NCBI GenBank assembly: GCA_903863035.1
Contig: CAIPAT010000085.1
Span: 1-38,501 of the forward strand
DNA from: an uncultured Lentisphaeria bacterium
Lineage (GTDB): Bacteria > Verrucomicrobiota > Lentisphaeria > Victivallales > Victivallaceae
Direction: 5' to 3'
Length of the DNA: 38,501 nt
Position numbers and translations under genes: made by a program. Shown here piece after piece: positions 23,418 to 33,293 of the stretch; position 1 is the stretch's first letter, and every line of letters starts with the position of its first letter. A model generated the notes under the pieces. It was not told the DNA's origin, did not search any database, and saw only the letters and a list, made by a program, of their open reading frames with translations.

Positions 23418-25462
23418 TGGATTTCGGCAATCCAATTTTTTTGTGGGCGTTACCGGCAGTATTGCTGCCGGTAATACTGCATCTTTTTTTCAAACGCCGT
23501 AAAATCCGCATTCATTTCTCCACGCTGTTATTTTTCGTCAAAAAGGAGCGTTATTTTGCCTACCGTCGGAAATTCCACGAGATACTGTTACTGACATTGC
23601 GGACATTGATAATCCTGCTGCTGGTACTGGCTCTGTCACATATTTTTTTCAAACGGTTCAACTTCATCACAGGCGGCAGTACTGAAGCGGTCATAATTCT
23701 GGACGATTCAATGTCAATGCAGTGCAGTCTTTCCGCAGGGGGAACAGCATTTGATTTCGCTAAGCGCAAAGCTGAGGAAATACTCAATTCGCTGTCAGGC
23801 GATGACGGAGCTTCGCTGGTTCTGCTGTCCGGCAGACAAGGCATCAGCCTGACGCGGGACAAGGCGGAAGTATTGAAACATTTACGGCAAGCCCAGCTCA
23901 CTGCTGCCACAGGAAGCATGAGTGCCTCCATGCAATCCGCAATTGACCAGTTGCGCAAAGCTCCAGGACTAAACCGGGAAATCTACATCCTTTCAGATTT
24001 CCAGAAAAATAACAAACCGTCGCGTGCCATCAGCACCGCAACTCTTGAGAACTGCCGGGTTTTCTGCATGCCGTTCAACGGCAGCAGCGAAAACCTTTCA
24101 GTCGAGGGAATAGAACTGGATTCAACTCCGAAGATCGTCAATCGGACGGTAAATATTCCATATAAAATTGTCAATCACGGCAAAAGTGCAAAAGATGTCA
24201 GGGTAGAATTAGAGATTGATGGAAAAACCGTGCAAACCAGACAGTTGACCGTAAAAGAGCAGAACTCCGCTTCCGACCGGTTCGTGTTTGTACCAATGCG
24301 CAGCGGCAGACTCATCGGATGCGTAAAAATAACCGATGAAAATATTCCGCTGGATAACAAGGCATTTTTTACGTTCAGCGCCTCCGGCGGTATAAATGTC
24401 CTGCTGGTAAGAGATATGCATGACAACGAACTGGACCCCTTCTATTTCCTCCGGTTTGCGATTGATCCGATCAAAAATAATCCGGTACTCGGAATCAAAA
24501 CGGAAACTGAAAATATCAGCAGTCTGACCAGCGAACGTTTAAAAAAATGCAACATATTGTGGCTAGCGCAAGGAGAAAAACTTCCGGATGACAAAGCAAT
24601 ACTTATCCGCCGTTACCTCGACAATGGCGGTGTGCTAATCTCGTTACCACTAAGCGATTCCAGCCCGGAAACTTATGCTTCTCTTTCCAAAGTCTCCAAT
24701 TACAAGATTTATAATGTCTACCGCACGGTTACGCCGTTCAACAAAAGCGGCCTGCGTTTCAATAAGCCGCTATCCGAGCTAAACGACCTGCTCCAGCTTG
24801 ACTTGATTAAATGGCGCAAAATCCAGCAGATCCGTTATCCCGCCGGCAATGCGATAGCAGTAAATGGAGAAGAACCAATGATTATAGAACAACCGGCAGG
24901 CAAAGGTAAATGGATAACGTTGTCATTCGATTTGCGCCGTGACTTTTCAAACTGGCCGCTTCTGAAATCTTTTCCTGTCGCGCTATCGGCGCTGATCAAT
25001 TATGCCGCAGGCAGCAGCGAAAAGAGTCTCAGTTCTGTTTGTGGTGAAAATATCGAACTGTATGGCGATAAAATAGGTTTTTCGACCACTTATGGACGCA
25101 GCGGAGAATTAAAAACTGGAAACAGTAAATGCGTTTTCACTGAAAACTGGCTGCCAGGCGTAATTCTTTTCAACAGTGCTGAATATGAAGCCGCCGTCGT
25201 CAGATCTGACAATTCAGAAAGTATCATTGAAATCAGCGATTCCGGAGATATCAAATCTTTTTTCGATTCTCCTGTTGCGCTACTGGACATCGGGGCGGAT
25301 ATTACAAGTCAAGTGACTAAACTACGCAATGGCACCGATCTTTCCGGAGCACTGCTGCTTCTAATGCTGATCCTGCTAGCCACAGAATTCGCACTCGGTG
25401 GCAGCCCCGGCATGGTGTGGGCAGGAATAAAGAAATCCATCAGCAGGAGAAACAAATCATGA
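23417..25462 (+). CDS. BatA-like VWA membrane protein
   Basis: 681 residues. N-terminal BatA motif F-G-N-P-I-F-L-W-A-L-P-A-V-L-L-P-V-I-L-H-L with membrane segment 7-25, then a second at 56-77. VWA domain follows with MIDAS D96-D-S98-M-S100. Middle region beta-rich (CARDB-like, A-K-D-V-R-V-E-L-E-I-D-G), then a glutamine-amidotransferase-like region around residues 375-410 (I-L-W-L-A-Q-G, Y-L-D-N-G-G-V-L-I-S-L). One C-terminal membrane segment near 645-665. So the body is periplasmic, held by both ends. No catalytic Cys is evident in the amidotransferase-like part, so it is probably a binding module. Overlaps both neighbours (1 bp with DUF58 and 4 bp with the next). Confidence 0.92.
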   Translation: MDFGNPIFLWALPAVLLPVILHLFFKRRKIRIHFSTLLFFVKKERYFAYRRKFHEILLLTLRTLIILLLVLALSHIFFKRFNFITGGSTEAVIILDDSMSMQCSLSAGGTAFDFAKRKAEEILNSLSGDDGASLVLLSGRQGISLTRDKAEVLKHLRQAQLTAATGSMSASMQSAIDQLRKAPGLNREIYILSDFQKNNKPSRAISTATLENCRVFCMPFNGSSENLSVEGIELDSTPKIVNRTVNIPYKIVNHGKSAKDVRVELEIDGKTVQTRQLTVKEQNSASDRFVFVPMRSGRLIGCVKITDENIPLDNKAFFTFSASGGINVLLVRDMHDNELDPFYFLRFAIDPIKNNPVLGIKTETENISSLTSERLKKCNILWLAQGEKLPDDKAILIRRYLDNGGVLISLPLSDSSPETYASLSKVSNYKIYNVYRTVTPFNKSGLRFNKPLSELNDLLQLDLIKWRKIQQIRYPAGNAIAVNGEEPMIIEQPAGKGKWITLSFDLRRDFSNWPLLKSFPVALSALINYAAGSSEKSLSSVCGENIELYGDKIGFSTTYGRSGELKTGNSKCVFTENWLPGVILFNSAEYEAAVVRSDNSESIIEISDSGDIKSFFDSPVALLDIGADITSQVTKLRNGTDLSGALLLLMLILLATEFALGGSPGMVWAGIKKSISRRNKS

Positions 25463-27600
25463 GATTCTATCCGCTGATTCCGCTTTGGCTGATTCTGCTT
25501 ACTGGAGCAGCCGCTTTTGCTACGGTATGGTATACCGCCCGTTATGGACTGGATATTCCTCCGCGCCGCATAATTATTCTGATGGTTCTGCGGCTGGCCG
25601 CGGTTGCTGTCGCAATTACAATGCTGCTCAATCCAGGAATAATAATCAGGGAATTGAACCGCCAGCGTTCAAATGTGATATTCCTGCTTGATGGCTCAGA
25701 CTCTATGAATACCGTCGATATGCCCGCTGGCAAAAGCCGGCTGGAATCAGCAAAGACCTTTCTGTCAAGTTTGACCAGGACAGATTTCGGCAATTATCAG
25801 AAACATTCATACGTGTTCAACAGCAAATCGATGCCTGCAGATGACAGTAAAAAACTTCAAATGTATAATGCCCGCGGCGGCACTGACCTTAAACGAGCAT
25901 TCAGTACTATCGATAAAGATATCGGATTCTCCCGTACCGCCGCCGTAATTCTACTTTCCGACGGGCTTGATCATTCCGGATTCAGCGGCACTCATGCCGG
26001 TCTGCCGGTATTCGCAGTCAAATTCGGGTCTGAAATGAATACTGTGCCGGATCTGCGGCTGGATCCGTTTCAAATTCCAGACTCGCTCCGGACCAATGAA
26101 GAAATGAACTTGAATATTCCGGTCGCGCTTACCGGGTTCAAAACTCCGGCTTCAGTTGAACTGAAAATAATTATTGACGGAAAACTGGAGAAAACTGAAA
26201 ATTTCGAGCTAAAGCCAGACGAAAAGAAAATAATTGAGTTCCGTAACTCTTTCTCCGTACCCGGCATTCATACAGCACAACTAAAACTAAACCGGCTGCC
26301 AAATGAAGCCGGATACCTTAACAATGAGCGGGAAATCTCAATTGAAGTCAAAGAAGGCAAGAGCGAAACCGTATGCTACTTCCCTGTACTGACCAACAGT
26401 TTCCGCCCTTTGGTTCGACTGCTGGTCAACAGTGGAAAAAAATTCACAGCATTTTATAAATTAAAAGCCGACAGCTATAATGTGGCAGGTACCGACATTG
26501 ACCAGGCATTCAAAAATGGCATCCCGGCCAACCCGGCGGCAATGAAACAATCAGATGTATTTGTGCTAGGCAGCAATCGAGAAGGCCTCTTAAGCGAAGC
26601 AGAAAGCTCAGTTCTTGAACAATATGTTTCTAACGGCGGCAACCTGATTTTGCTCGGCGGCACTGAATCGTTCGGGCAGTTGCCGGGTTCTTCGCCGCTG
26701 GCATCAATGATGCCGGTAAAAAGCAATAAAATCCAGTTTGTTTCAGGTAATTTCAAAATTACGCTGGCAGAGCAGAGTAAAAACGGTTTTTCATCCAGGC
26801 TGTCGGAATTATGCGGCAGAGAAACCGAATTGATTAAAGGGATTAATCTGGTGGACAGTGTTAAGGAAGGCGCGGAAACTTTGCTCTGGGCCGAAGGCGA
26901 AGGCCGTTATCCGCTGGTAGTAGCCCTGCCCTATGGGCGCGGTAAAGTCATTGCCGTGCTGACCAATTCGCTGCACCTCTGGGGCAAAGGCAGTCAACGC
27001 GATATGAATTTCCGTACTTTCTGGGAACAGATGCTGTCCTATGCCGGAGCCAGCCGTGATGATGCGCTGAAAGTCACAGTAAACAACAGCGAACTGCTGC
27101 CTGGAGAAAAATTGAAGGTTACGGCATTACCCAGCCTCTCTGATGCTGAACAAAACGATCCGGATTTGAAAATTGAATCCACTATATATCCGGTAGACAG
27201 CCAGATAGCCGCAGCGGCGTTCACCCTGTCCCGTGAAGGGCAGTTATACACCGCCGAATTCCATGATCTGAAACCCGGCAAGTATATCTTGCAGACCGTC
27301 TGCCGGAATAAAACCGGAAACATCAGTAAACGCTACATGACGATAACTGTCGGGGATGGACTCAGAGAGAATTATGACCTGAAAGTAACCAATGACAATT
27401 TTCTAAAATTCTGTCCGGCCGGACGTATTTACAACATCGAAGAAAAATCGGCGCTGCTCAAAGATGTATTGGGAACAATACAGAAAAACGATATCGAACG
27501 AGAATGGTATCCGGTGTTTGAAACACCGTTCTTTTTATCGGCATTGCTCATTCTCCTGGTCGCCGGATGGTATCTGCGCAGGAGGTTTAACCTTTTCTAA
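25459..27600 (+). CDS. Second VWA / glutamine amidotransferase-like membrane protein
   Basis: 713 residues from the ATG at 25459, which overlaps the stop of the BatA-like gene (ATGA) and has AGGAG 9 bases upstream; the longer frame from 25417 is rejected. Two membrane segments (6-25, 38-60), VWA domain with MIDAS D78-G-S80-D-S82, an Ig-like beta segment, a glutamine-amidotransferase-like region (V-F-V-L-G-S-N, L-E-Q-Y-V-S-N-G-G-N-L-I-L-L-G-G) at about 370-415, more beta-sandwich, and a final membrane segment (F-F-L-S-A-L-L-I-L-L-V-A-G-W-Y-L) near the C-terminus. Domain order repeats that of the preceding protein, suggesting old duplication and a heteromeric complex. Confidence 0.92.
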   Translation: MRFYPLIPLWLILLTGAAAFATVWYTARYGLDIPPRRIIILMVLRLAAVAVAITMLLNPGIIIRELNRQRSNVIFLLDGSDSMNTVDMPAGKSRLESAKTFLSSLTRTDFGNYQKHSYVFNSKSMPADDSKKLQMYNARGGTDLKRAFSTIDKDIGFSRTAAVILLSDGLDHSGFSGTHAGLPVFAVKFGSEMNTVPDLRLDPFQIPDSLRTNEEMNLNIPVALTGFKTPASVELKIIIDGKLEKTENFELKPDEKKIIEFRNSFSVPGIHTAQLKLNRLPNEAGYLNNEREISIEVKEGKSETVCYFPVLTNSFRPLVRLLVNSGKKFTAFYKLKADSYNVAGTDIDQAFKNGIPANPAAMKQSDVFVLGSNREGLLSEAESSVLEQYVSNGGNLILLGGTESFGQLPGSSPLASMMPVKSNKIQFVSGNFKITLAEQSKNGFSSRLSELCGRETELIKGINLVDSVKEGAETLLWAEGEGRYPLVVALPYGRGKVIAVLTNSLHLWGKGSQRDMNFRTFWEQMLSYAGASRDDALKVTVNNSELLPGEKLKVTALPSLSDAEQNDPDLKIESTIYPVDSQIAAAAFTLSREGQLYTAEFHDLKPGKYILQTVCRNKTGNISKRYMTITVGDGLRENYDLKVTNDNFLKFCPAGRIYNIEEKSALLKDVLGTIQKNDIEREWYPVFETPFFLSALLILLVAGWYLRRRFNLF

Positions 27601-27609
27601 GGTATCATT

Positions 27610-28713
27610 ATGACAAAAATACTAACAATCATGTTCTCAATGCTGCTGGCGGCAACCGCATCCGCCGAAGAATGGCACAAAGCGGATATCGAAATGTCCG
27701 ATGGCAAAATGCTTAGCGGAGAGCTGGCTATCCTCGGCAGCCGGCCGCTCACCATGATTCCGGCAGGCTCTTCCTATGAACGAAAAATCCTGCTGGATGA
27801 TATCATTTCCATCAGCCAGATAATCGAAAAGCAGGAAATGAATAAACCATGGAAATACAAAGAAGACGGCAAAGTAGACAAAATTTATTTTGAAGGCACC
27901 TATCCGTTTATGAATTTCGGTACTGAAGTACTGCTGACCAGTGGACAGATCGCCCGCGGACATATCATCTCATTGCCTTTCCGGTTCAAAGGCGGAGGAC
28001 CAAAAAAAATCTTTCTTAATAAACAGGAAAAAGGCGAAGTCGGACAGACTATGAGCGACCTCATCTATCCGGTCAAAATAACTTTTACAGAACGTCATGG
28101 AATTCCAACCGTTCCTCTTTCAGGAACTGTTGAAGGTTATGGCAAACTGCTGAAAGTATCAGCACTGGATAACCAGCGGGAAACTGTCTGCTTCGCTACT
28201 ATAAAAAACAATTCCTTTGAATTCAGAAATCTGCTCCCAGGCACATACGATGTATTCATTCTGACCGATTCGTATGTGCTGGCTGGAATGTCCGGCGACG
28301 GACCGGAAAATCTGAAAGGTTCACCGCTGCCGGAAAGCGCTATGACAGAACTGAAAAAAGTATTCCCGCTGGCGGATGATTTCTTTAATGACCGCTGGAT
28401 ACTTGATCTGGCCGGCAACACTTCATTCGCCAAAACGATGGCGTATTTTCGCCGCGCCGATGTTTACAATGCAAAAAAACATTTAAACGGCGGCTTCCTG
28501 TGGCATCTGGATATCTGGAGCTGGCATCTGGCCGGCAGTGAGTGGAAAATAGACCGCCGCTATATCATGCTGCGGCATAAGCAGCAGGGCGGCGAAATGA
28601 ACCGCAAACTTATCATGTTTAAACAGCTTGAGGCAGTAAAGCCAGGAACCGAGATAAACCTTAACGCGGAGCAGGACGGCAATGCCGGAAAATTTATCAG
28701 AAACCTTAACTAA
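27610..28713 (+). CDS. Exported protein of unknown function in MoxR operon
   Basis: 367 residues with signal peptide M-T-K-I-L-T-I-M-F-S-M-L-L-A-A-T-A-S-A (cleavage after ASA, residue 19). The N-terminal 80 residues (D-I-E-M-S-D-G-K-M-L-S-G-E-L and I-L-L-D-D-I-I-S-I) look like a small SH3/Sm-like beta barrel of the kind that reads 'specifies product of a G-x-x-L-x-G-x-x' pattern; the middle contains a carboxypeptidase-regulatory/Cna-B-like stretch (N-N-S-F-E-F-R-N-L-L-P-G-T-Y-D-V-F-I-L). The C-terminal part has no recognised family. The gene sits 9 bp after the second VWA gene and overlaps the next by 32 bp, so it belongs to the operon. Periplasmic location is inferred. Confidence 0.75.
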   Translation: MTKILTIMFSMLLAATASAEEWHKADIEMSDGKMLSGELAILGSRPLTMIPAGSSYERKILLDDIISISQIIEKQEMNKPWKYKEDGKVDKIYFEGTYPFMNFGTEVLLTSGQIARGHIISLPFRFKGGGPKKIFLNKQEKGEVGQTMSDLIYPVKITFTERHGIPTVPLSGTVEGYGKLLKVSALDNQRETVCFATIKNNSFEFRNLLPGTYDVFILTDSYVLAGMSGDGPENLKGSPLPESAMTELKKVFPLADDFFNDRWILDLAGNTSFAKTMAYFRRADVYNAKKHLNGGFLWHLDIWSWHLAGSEWKIDRRYIMLRHKQQGGEMNRKLIMFKQLEAVKPGTEINLNAEQDGNAGKFIRNLN

Positions 28714-31700
28714 AATGAGGGTGCGTAACCTGAACCAGACTGCATTCCTGGCGCTTTGCCGTCTGACTGCAGTCAATCTGGTGACCATCGCCATATTGCT
28801 TATTTTCGATAATTTCACCGGGTTTTCATCAGGAACAAGAATATTCCTGGTGTTATGCTGGGCAACGCTTAACCTCGTGTTGACGATAAAAACCGTGCAT
28901 GAGATGCTGGCCGCAAAACTGACAGACAAACAAGCGGCGCTTGAGCTGGAAAAACGGTTTAAAATCAGAGACAATTCACTGGTTAACGCTGTCTGTTTTA
29001 AAGATGATGCCGACATGCCGGAAACTATGAAAAAAATGTTCTTATCATATGCGGATGCCCGTTGTTCAAAAATGAAGATTTCAGGTCTATGGCAGAACCG
29101 CAGTTGTCGTCGGATATTCTGGACTACGCTCATTCTCTCGGCGGTTTCCCTGCTCTATTTCATACCGTTCTACCGTTACGCCGGTAACGCTCTGCAACGG
29201 TTCACTAATCCGCGTGCACAACTTGCCGCACTTAATTTCACCCAATTCCAGGTTACGCCAGGCGATGCGCTGGTTCAGGAAGGCGCAGACCTGAAAATAA
29301 TGGCTGATGCCTTCAGAGACGGCGAACACAGGGGCAGTCTGAAAATACTGATAAAAGGCGAAGGGGTTCCTATTCTCTACCCGATGGATTCACAGGAAGG
29401 CCGCGGCGTTTTCATTTTGAAAAACATGGTCACAGACTTGACCTATTCAGTCCAGTGCGGGAATGAATCAAGCAGAGATTTTAAAGTAAAGGTCAAACAG
29501 AAACCGCGTTTTGAGCAGCTAACTGTAACCGTAAGCCCGCCGTCATATACCCATCTGAAAGCCGAAGTCCACGGAGCAAATGTCCGTGAAATATCAACAC
29601 TGTCAGGTTCCACAATAAATATTACGGCCATATCGCCGGGAAAAATGGTTTGCGGATTTAACATCAACAATTCAATCAAAAATGCCAAGCCGCCACTCAA
29701 CTTTAAGCTGGACAAGAACCTTTCCGCAAACGCGTTCATTCAAGGAGAAGATGGAGTGCTTTACCAGGATATCTGGACTTGTGATTTCAAGGTGGCAAAC
29801 GACCGTCCGCCGCAGGTCAGGTTTCTCAACCGGGAGACTAATATTGAAGCGGGTTTCGGTCAGACTATCCCTCTCTATTTTTCGGCAGAAGATGATTTCG
29901 GCATAGATCGCCTTGCAGTGGTGGTTTCAGTAAACGATCGAAAAGCGACAATCAAGGAATTCAGATATGACATCCCGCCACAAAGCCGTGTGAAGGAGGT
30001 ATATTCACTCAAAATCATTCCAGGTCTGTTCCCTCCCGGCGGCAGTGCTGAGGTAAACATTGTCGCTACCGACAACCATTTGCCTGGACAAAACGGAATT
30101 ACGCCGGTTCCTGTCACGATTCATGTGGTGGATCTGGTCGAAAAATTGAAAGAAAGCATCGGCCAGGGCAATGATTCCAAACTCTATGAACTACTTTTCC
30201 AAACGCTAAACCAGCAGCAAGCAATCCGCAGCTGGGTCTCGGTGCAGCTTAAGAATTTCCGCAAAAACGAAGCATCCAGGTTAAGCAGTGAACAAAAAAA
30301 TATTAAGACGCTGCTGACAAAAGCTGAGACCGAAGCAATATACATGGTTAAGAAAAACTCGCTTAAGAGAGATTTTGCCGAAGCTCTGACGGCCATTAAA
30401 AACGGTTCAGTTGGGGAATTGGAAAAGATGACTGGCGACTTGTTCCAGAATGGCGAAAATAATAAATCCGTTGTTAAAGTCAATGAAATCATCCTGGTTC
30501 AGACCAGATTAATCGAGCAACTTCAAAAACTGCTCGGCGCAATGGCGGCTCTGAAACAGCAGGAAATAAAACAGCAGGAACTGAAAAAAGAAGAGGTTCA
30601 GGAAAAAGAGCTTTATGATAAGTTGCAACAGGTAAAATCAAAATTGGACGAATTCATCAAGGATCAGCGGAAGATTATCAAGGAAACTGAATCGCTCGAC
30701 CCGCATAAAACCGACGACTGGAGCGAAAAGGAAGAAAAACTTCTGGGCAATCTTGCATCTCGCGAAGCAGAATGGGCTCAATTCTTCAAAGCAGCTTTCA
30801 ACGACCTGTCGAAAAAACAAAATCAGGATTTCTCCAGCTCCGCAATGGCGGATGAATTCGTAGAGATGTACGAAGAATTACAAAAGGCCGGAGATGCTCT
30901 GAAAAGTAAGAAAAATATTGAAATTGCCACACTGGCCGAAGATACTGCCGCCAGCAGTGCTCAATCCATTGCCGCCAACCTGGAACGCTGGCTGGCCGAC
31001 AAGCAGGATAACATCAAATGGAATGCAGAGGAAGACGGCAAAATGAATGACACGAAACTGACCGATCTGCCTGCCGAACTCACCGATATCATCGGAGACT
31101 TGATTGAAAAAGAAGAGGATATGGGTGATGACACACAGGACTCCACCAATTCATTCACCTGGGATACCGATGCCGCCCTCGGCTGGGGCGTCATGGACGG
31201 CAATATTGACAGCATGCAGGCCAAAGGCATCACCGGCAACGTCATGCCCAACAATAACGAAGTCGGCGGACGTTCCGGAGAAGGACGCTCCGGCAAATCT
31301 TCAGGCCAGTTCGTGGAGAAAGAAGCCACCGGCAAAGGCGGCAGAAAAACCCCGACCCGGCTGACACAGTCGCCATTTGAAAAAGGCACTGTAGAGGACA
31401 AATCCAAAGACGCGCAGGGCGGAGCCTCCGGCGGCGGCAAGCAATCCGGTATCGGTGACGATGGACTAACCGGCGTTACACCGGAACAAGATCAGGACAT
31501 CAATCAACGCCTGTCCGGCAATCAAGGCGAACTCAGGCAGCGAACTCAAGCATTACTCAAAAAGCTATCCGATCGTAATTTGCCAACCGGCGACCTGCGC
31601 GAAGCACTCGAAAAAATGCGGCAGTTCGAACAAGGCGGTATCAATGGCGGCGTTGATATCAAACGAGTCAGGAACGAAATGGCCTCCTCCCTCAGAAAAG

Positions 31701-31867
31701 CAAGAACCGCACTGGACACTTCCGTAAAGTCGGAAGAGGAAAAACTGAAGCAGCGCAAACATCAGGCATTCATCGTGAAATTCGAACAACAGGAAAAAAT
31801 ACCTGCAGGCTATGAAGAGTATGTCGGTCGTTATTTCAAAGCATTAGCATCGGAGGCAGACGAATGA
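28682..31867 (+). CDS. DUF4175-like large membrane protein
   Basis: 1061 residues from the ATG at 28682, which has GGAG 10 bases upstream; an ATG at 28715 without one is less likely. Three N-terminal membrane segments (about 24-43, 52-72, 149-168), the third followed by a conserved-looking periplasmic part (V-T-P-G-D-A-L-V-Q-E-G-A-D-L), several Ig-like beta domains (200-480) and then long helical/coiled-coil parts (about 600-700, Gln/Lys/Glu rich). Between about 850 and 960 it is Gly/Ser/Asp rich and low-complexity, then a final helix-rich segment. This layout is that of the DUF4175 or related giant proteins that close MoxR/VWA operons in alpha-proteobacteria, Bacteroidota and PVC phyla; function is unknown. 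Overlaps the previous gene by 32 bp and the following gene by 4 bp. Confidence 0.82.
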   Translation: MPENLSETLTKMRVRNLNQTAFLALCRLTAVNLVTIAILLIFDNFTGFSSGTRIFLVLCWATLNLVLTIKTVHEMLAAKLTDKQAALELEKRFKIRDNSLVNAVCFKDDADMPETMKKMFLSYADARCSKMKISGLWQNRSCRRIFWTTLILSAVSLLYFIPFYRYAGNALQRFTNPRAQLAALNFTQFQVTPGDALVQEGADLKIMADAFRDGEHRGSLKILIKGEGVPILYPMDSQEGRGVFILKNMVTDLTYSVQCGNESSRDFKVKVKQKPRFEQLTVTVSPPSYTHLKAEVHGANVREISTLSGSTINITAISPGKMVCGFNINNSIKNAKPPLNFKLDKNLSANAFIQGEDGVLYQDIWTCDFKVANDRPPQVRFLNRETNIEAGFGQTIPLYFSAEDDFGIDRLAVVVSVNDRKATIKEFRYDIPPQSRVKEVYSLKIIPGLFPPGGSAEVNIVATDNHLPGQNGITPVPVTIHVVDLVEKLKESIGQGNDSKLYELLFQTLNQQQAIRSWVSVQLKNFRKNEASRLSSEQKNIKTLLTKAETEAIYMVKKNSLKRDFAEALTAIKNGSVGELEKMTGDLFQNGENNKSVVKVNEIILVQTRLIEQLQKLLGAMAALKQQEIKQQELKKEEVQEKELYDKLQQVKSKLDEFIKDQRKIIKETESLDPHKTDDWSEKEEKLLGNLASREAEWAQFFKAAFNDLSKKQNQDFSSSAMADEFVEMYEELQKAGDALKSKKNIEIATLAEDTAASSAQSIAANLERWLADKQDNIKWNAEEDGKMNDTKLTDLPAELTDIIGDLIEKEEDMGDDTQDSTNSFTWDTDAALGWGVMDGNIDSMQAKGITGNVMPNNNEVGGRSGEGRSGKSSGQFVEKEATGKGGRKTPTRLTQSPFEKGTVEDKSKDAQGGASGGGKQSGIGDDGLTGVTPEQDQDINQRLSGNQGELRQRTQALLKKLSDRNLPTGDLREALEKMRQFEQGGINGGVDIKRVRNEMASSLRKARTALDTSVKSEEEKLKQRKHQAFIVKFEQQEKIPAGYEEYVGRYFKALASEADE

Positions 31868-32553
31868 AAAAAATAACGCTATTCACGATCATCGCGATTT
31901 CCGGACTGCTTTGCCTGAGCGCAGGCGAAAACCTTTTGCCGAACGGCAAATTTGACGAAGGCGAAAGTAACGCAACTAACTGGGAAAAGCCCGACGGGTT
32001 GACTTCATTCTGGGCCTTCGAAGAAGGCAGAGGCCGGGTTCTTAAAATGGATACCAGGGTCAGTAACGAACAGGTACTGGAATGGAAGAACAAACGCAAG
32101 ATAGACAGTACCACTAAACCGCCTGAACCGATATTTCCGAAGGAACCGCTTCAAACTGTCGCCAATGAAACCGTGGAAGGAGTAGCCCTGGACTCAATCA
32201 TGATCCAGGTCAAACCAGGACAGAACTATAAACTTAGTGTAGACTATAAAGGTAAACTCAGCCCGATTATCTGGATTAAAGGGTTCAGAAAACATCCGAG
32301 AAAGGATTATTACACCAATTCTTACCAGACCAGACTCGTTCCGGAAGGCGGCAAGGACAATGAATGGAAAACCTATTCCATCGGCTTCAATCCAACCGAA
32401 CGTTCACCGGAAACGATAAAGATGAAAGTCCGTATTCACCCTTACTGGCCGCCGGCAATTTACTATTTCGATAACGTCCGCGTCGAAGAAATCACCAGTG
32501 AGGAAATGCAGGAAATGGTTAAGCAGCGCGCACAGAAAATCGAAGAGCAATAA
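31864..32553 (+). CDS. Small exported carbohydrate-binding-module-like protein
   Basis: 229 residues, last gene of the MoxR operon, ATGA overlap with the DUF4175-like gene. Signal peptide 1-19 (I-S-G-L-L-C-L-S-A-G). The mature start N-L-L-P-N-G-K-F-D-E-G followed later by Y-K-L-S-V-D-Y-K-G-K and Y-Y-F-D-N-V-R-V-E-E-I is the classic beta-sandwich pattern of CBM4/9-like (galactose-binding-like) domains. No catalytic domain is present. It may bind glycan or simply serve as a structural sandwich; the last 25 residues are helical. Convergent with ispD, 25 bp apart. Confidence 0.78.
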   Translation: MKKITLFTIIAISGLLCLSAGENLLPNGKFDEGESNATNWEKPDGLTSFWAFEEGRGRVLKMDTRVSNEQVLEWKNKRKIDSTTKPPEPIFPKEPLQTVANETVEGVALDSIMIQVKPGQNYKLSVDYKGKLSPIIWIKGFRKHPRKDYYTNSYQTRLVPEGGKDNEWKTYSIGFNPTERSPETIKMKVRIHPYWPPAIYYFDNVRVEEITSEEMQEMVKQRAQKIEEQ

Positions 32554-32578
32554 ACTATACAGCCATTCAAATATGAGT

Positions 32579-33277
32579 TTATAAGTGGAATTTGATATAC
32601 TCTAGCAACCTGATATCTTCAGAATAAGTTACTTTAAGGTTATTGTCAGGGTTATGTACGATATGCACCGGTAATCCAGCATATTCCATTACTCCGGCGT
32701 CATCAGTGAATTCCATGCCATTTCTTTCCGCAAGGTTGTAAGCGGCTTTAAGTCCGGTTAATGGAAATACCTGTGGCGTTTCAACCCGCCATAACGCCGA
32801 CCGGTCAATGGTCTCGATAATTTTGCCTGAATCACCGGTTCTTTTTATTGTATCCGTTACCGGTTTGGCCGGTACTGCCCCTCCGTATTTTACAGCAGTT
32901 TCCAGACATTTCATCAGCAACTGCGCAGAGGCTAACGGACGGGCGGCATCATGCACCGCAACATACTCGACATTATTACCAAGCACCGCAAGTCCGTTTT
33001 TGACCGACCGTCCACGTGAATTGCCGCCGGAAGCAAACATTATTCTGTTGCCTGGAAGATACTTTGCCATGATTGAGCGAAATTTATTCAGTTCAGACTC
33101 GGGAGCCACAAATACCAGATTTGAATCAGGGCAATAACCGTAGAAATTGAGTACAGTATGGACAAACAAAGGTTTTGAATCCAACATCTCAAACAGCTTA
33201 TTGCCGGAACCATATCTTTTTCCGGAACCGCCTGCCGCGATGATGATGCCTAAGTTATTGATTGATTTGCTTGACAT
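32579..33277 (-). CDS. ispD: 2-C-methyl-D-erythritol 4-phosphate cytidylyltransferase
   Basis: 232 residues, normal length. Transfers CMP from CTP to MEP, third step of the MEP pathway, in the cytoplasm. Motifs: nucleotide-binding A-A-G-G-S-G-K-R (14-21) with N-K-L-F shortly after, V-H-D-A-A-R-P (108-114), P-A-K-P-V-T-D-T-I-K (136-145) and R-x-x-L-W-R-V-E-T-P-Q-V-F. The G-x-x-N-K form of the first loop in place of P-K-Q is seen in several PVC homologues, as far as I recall. It follows the LysM gene on the same strand but a perfect terminator hairpin lies between, so it probably has its own promoter. No strong ribosome binding site before ATG 33277. Confidence 0.95.
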   Translation of the reverse strand: MSSKSINNLGIIIAAGGSGKRYGSGNKLFEMLDSKPLFVHTVLNFYGYCPDSNLVFVAPESELNKFRSIMAKYLPGNRIMFASGGNSRGRSVKNGLAVLGNNVEYVAVHDAARPLASAQLLMKCLETAVKYGGAVPAKPVTDTIKRTGDSGKIIETIDRSALWRVETPQVFPLTGLKAAYNLAERNGMEFTDDAGVMEYAGLPVHIVHNPDNNLKVTYSEDIRLLEYIKFHL

Positions 33278-33293
33278 ATTTGTTATAAATGAA

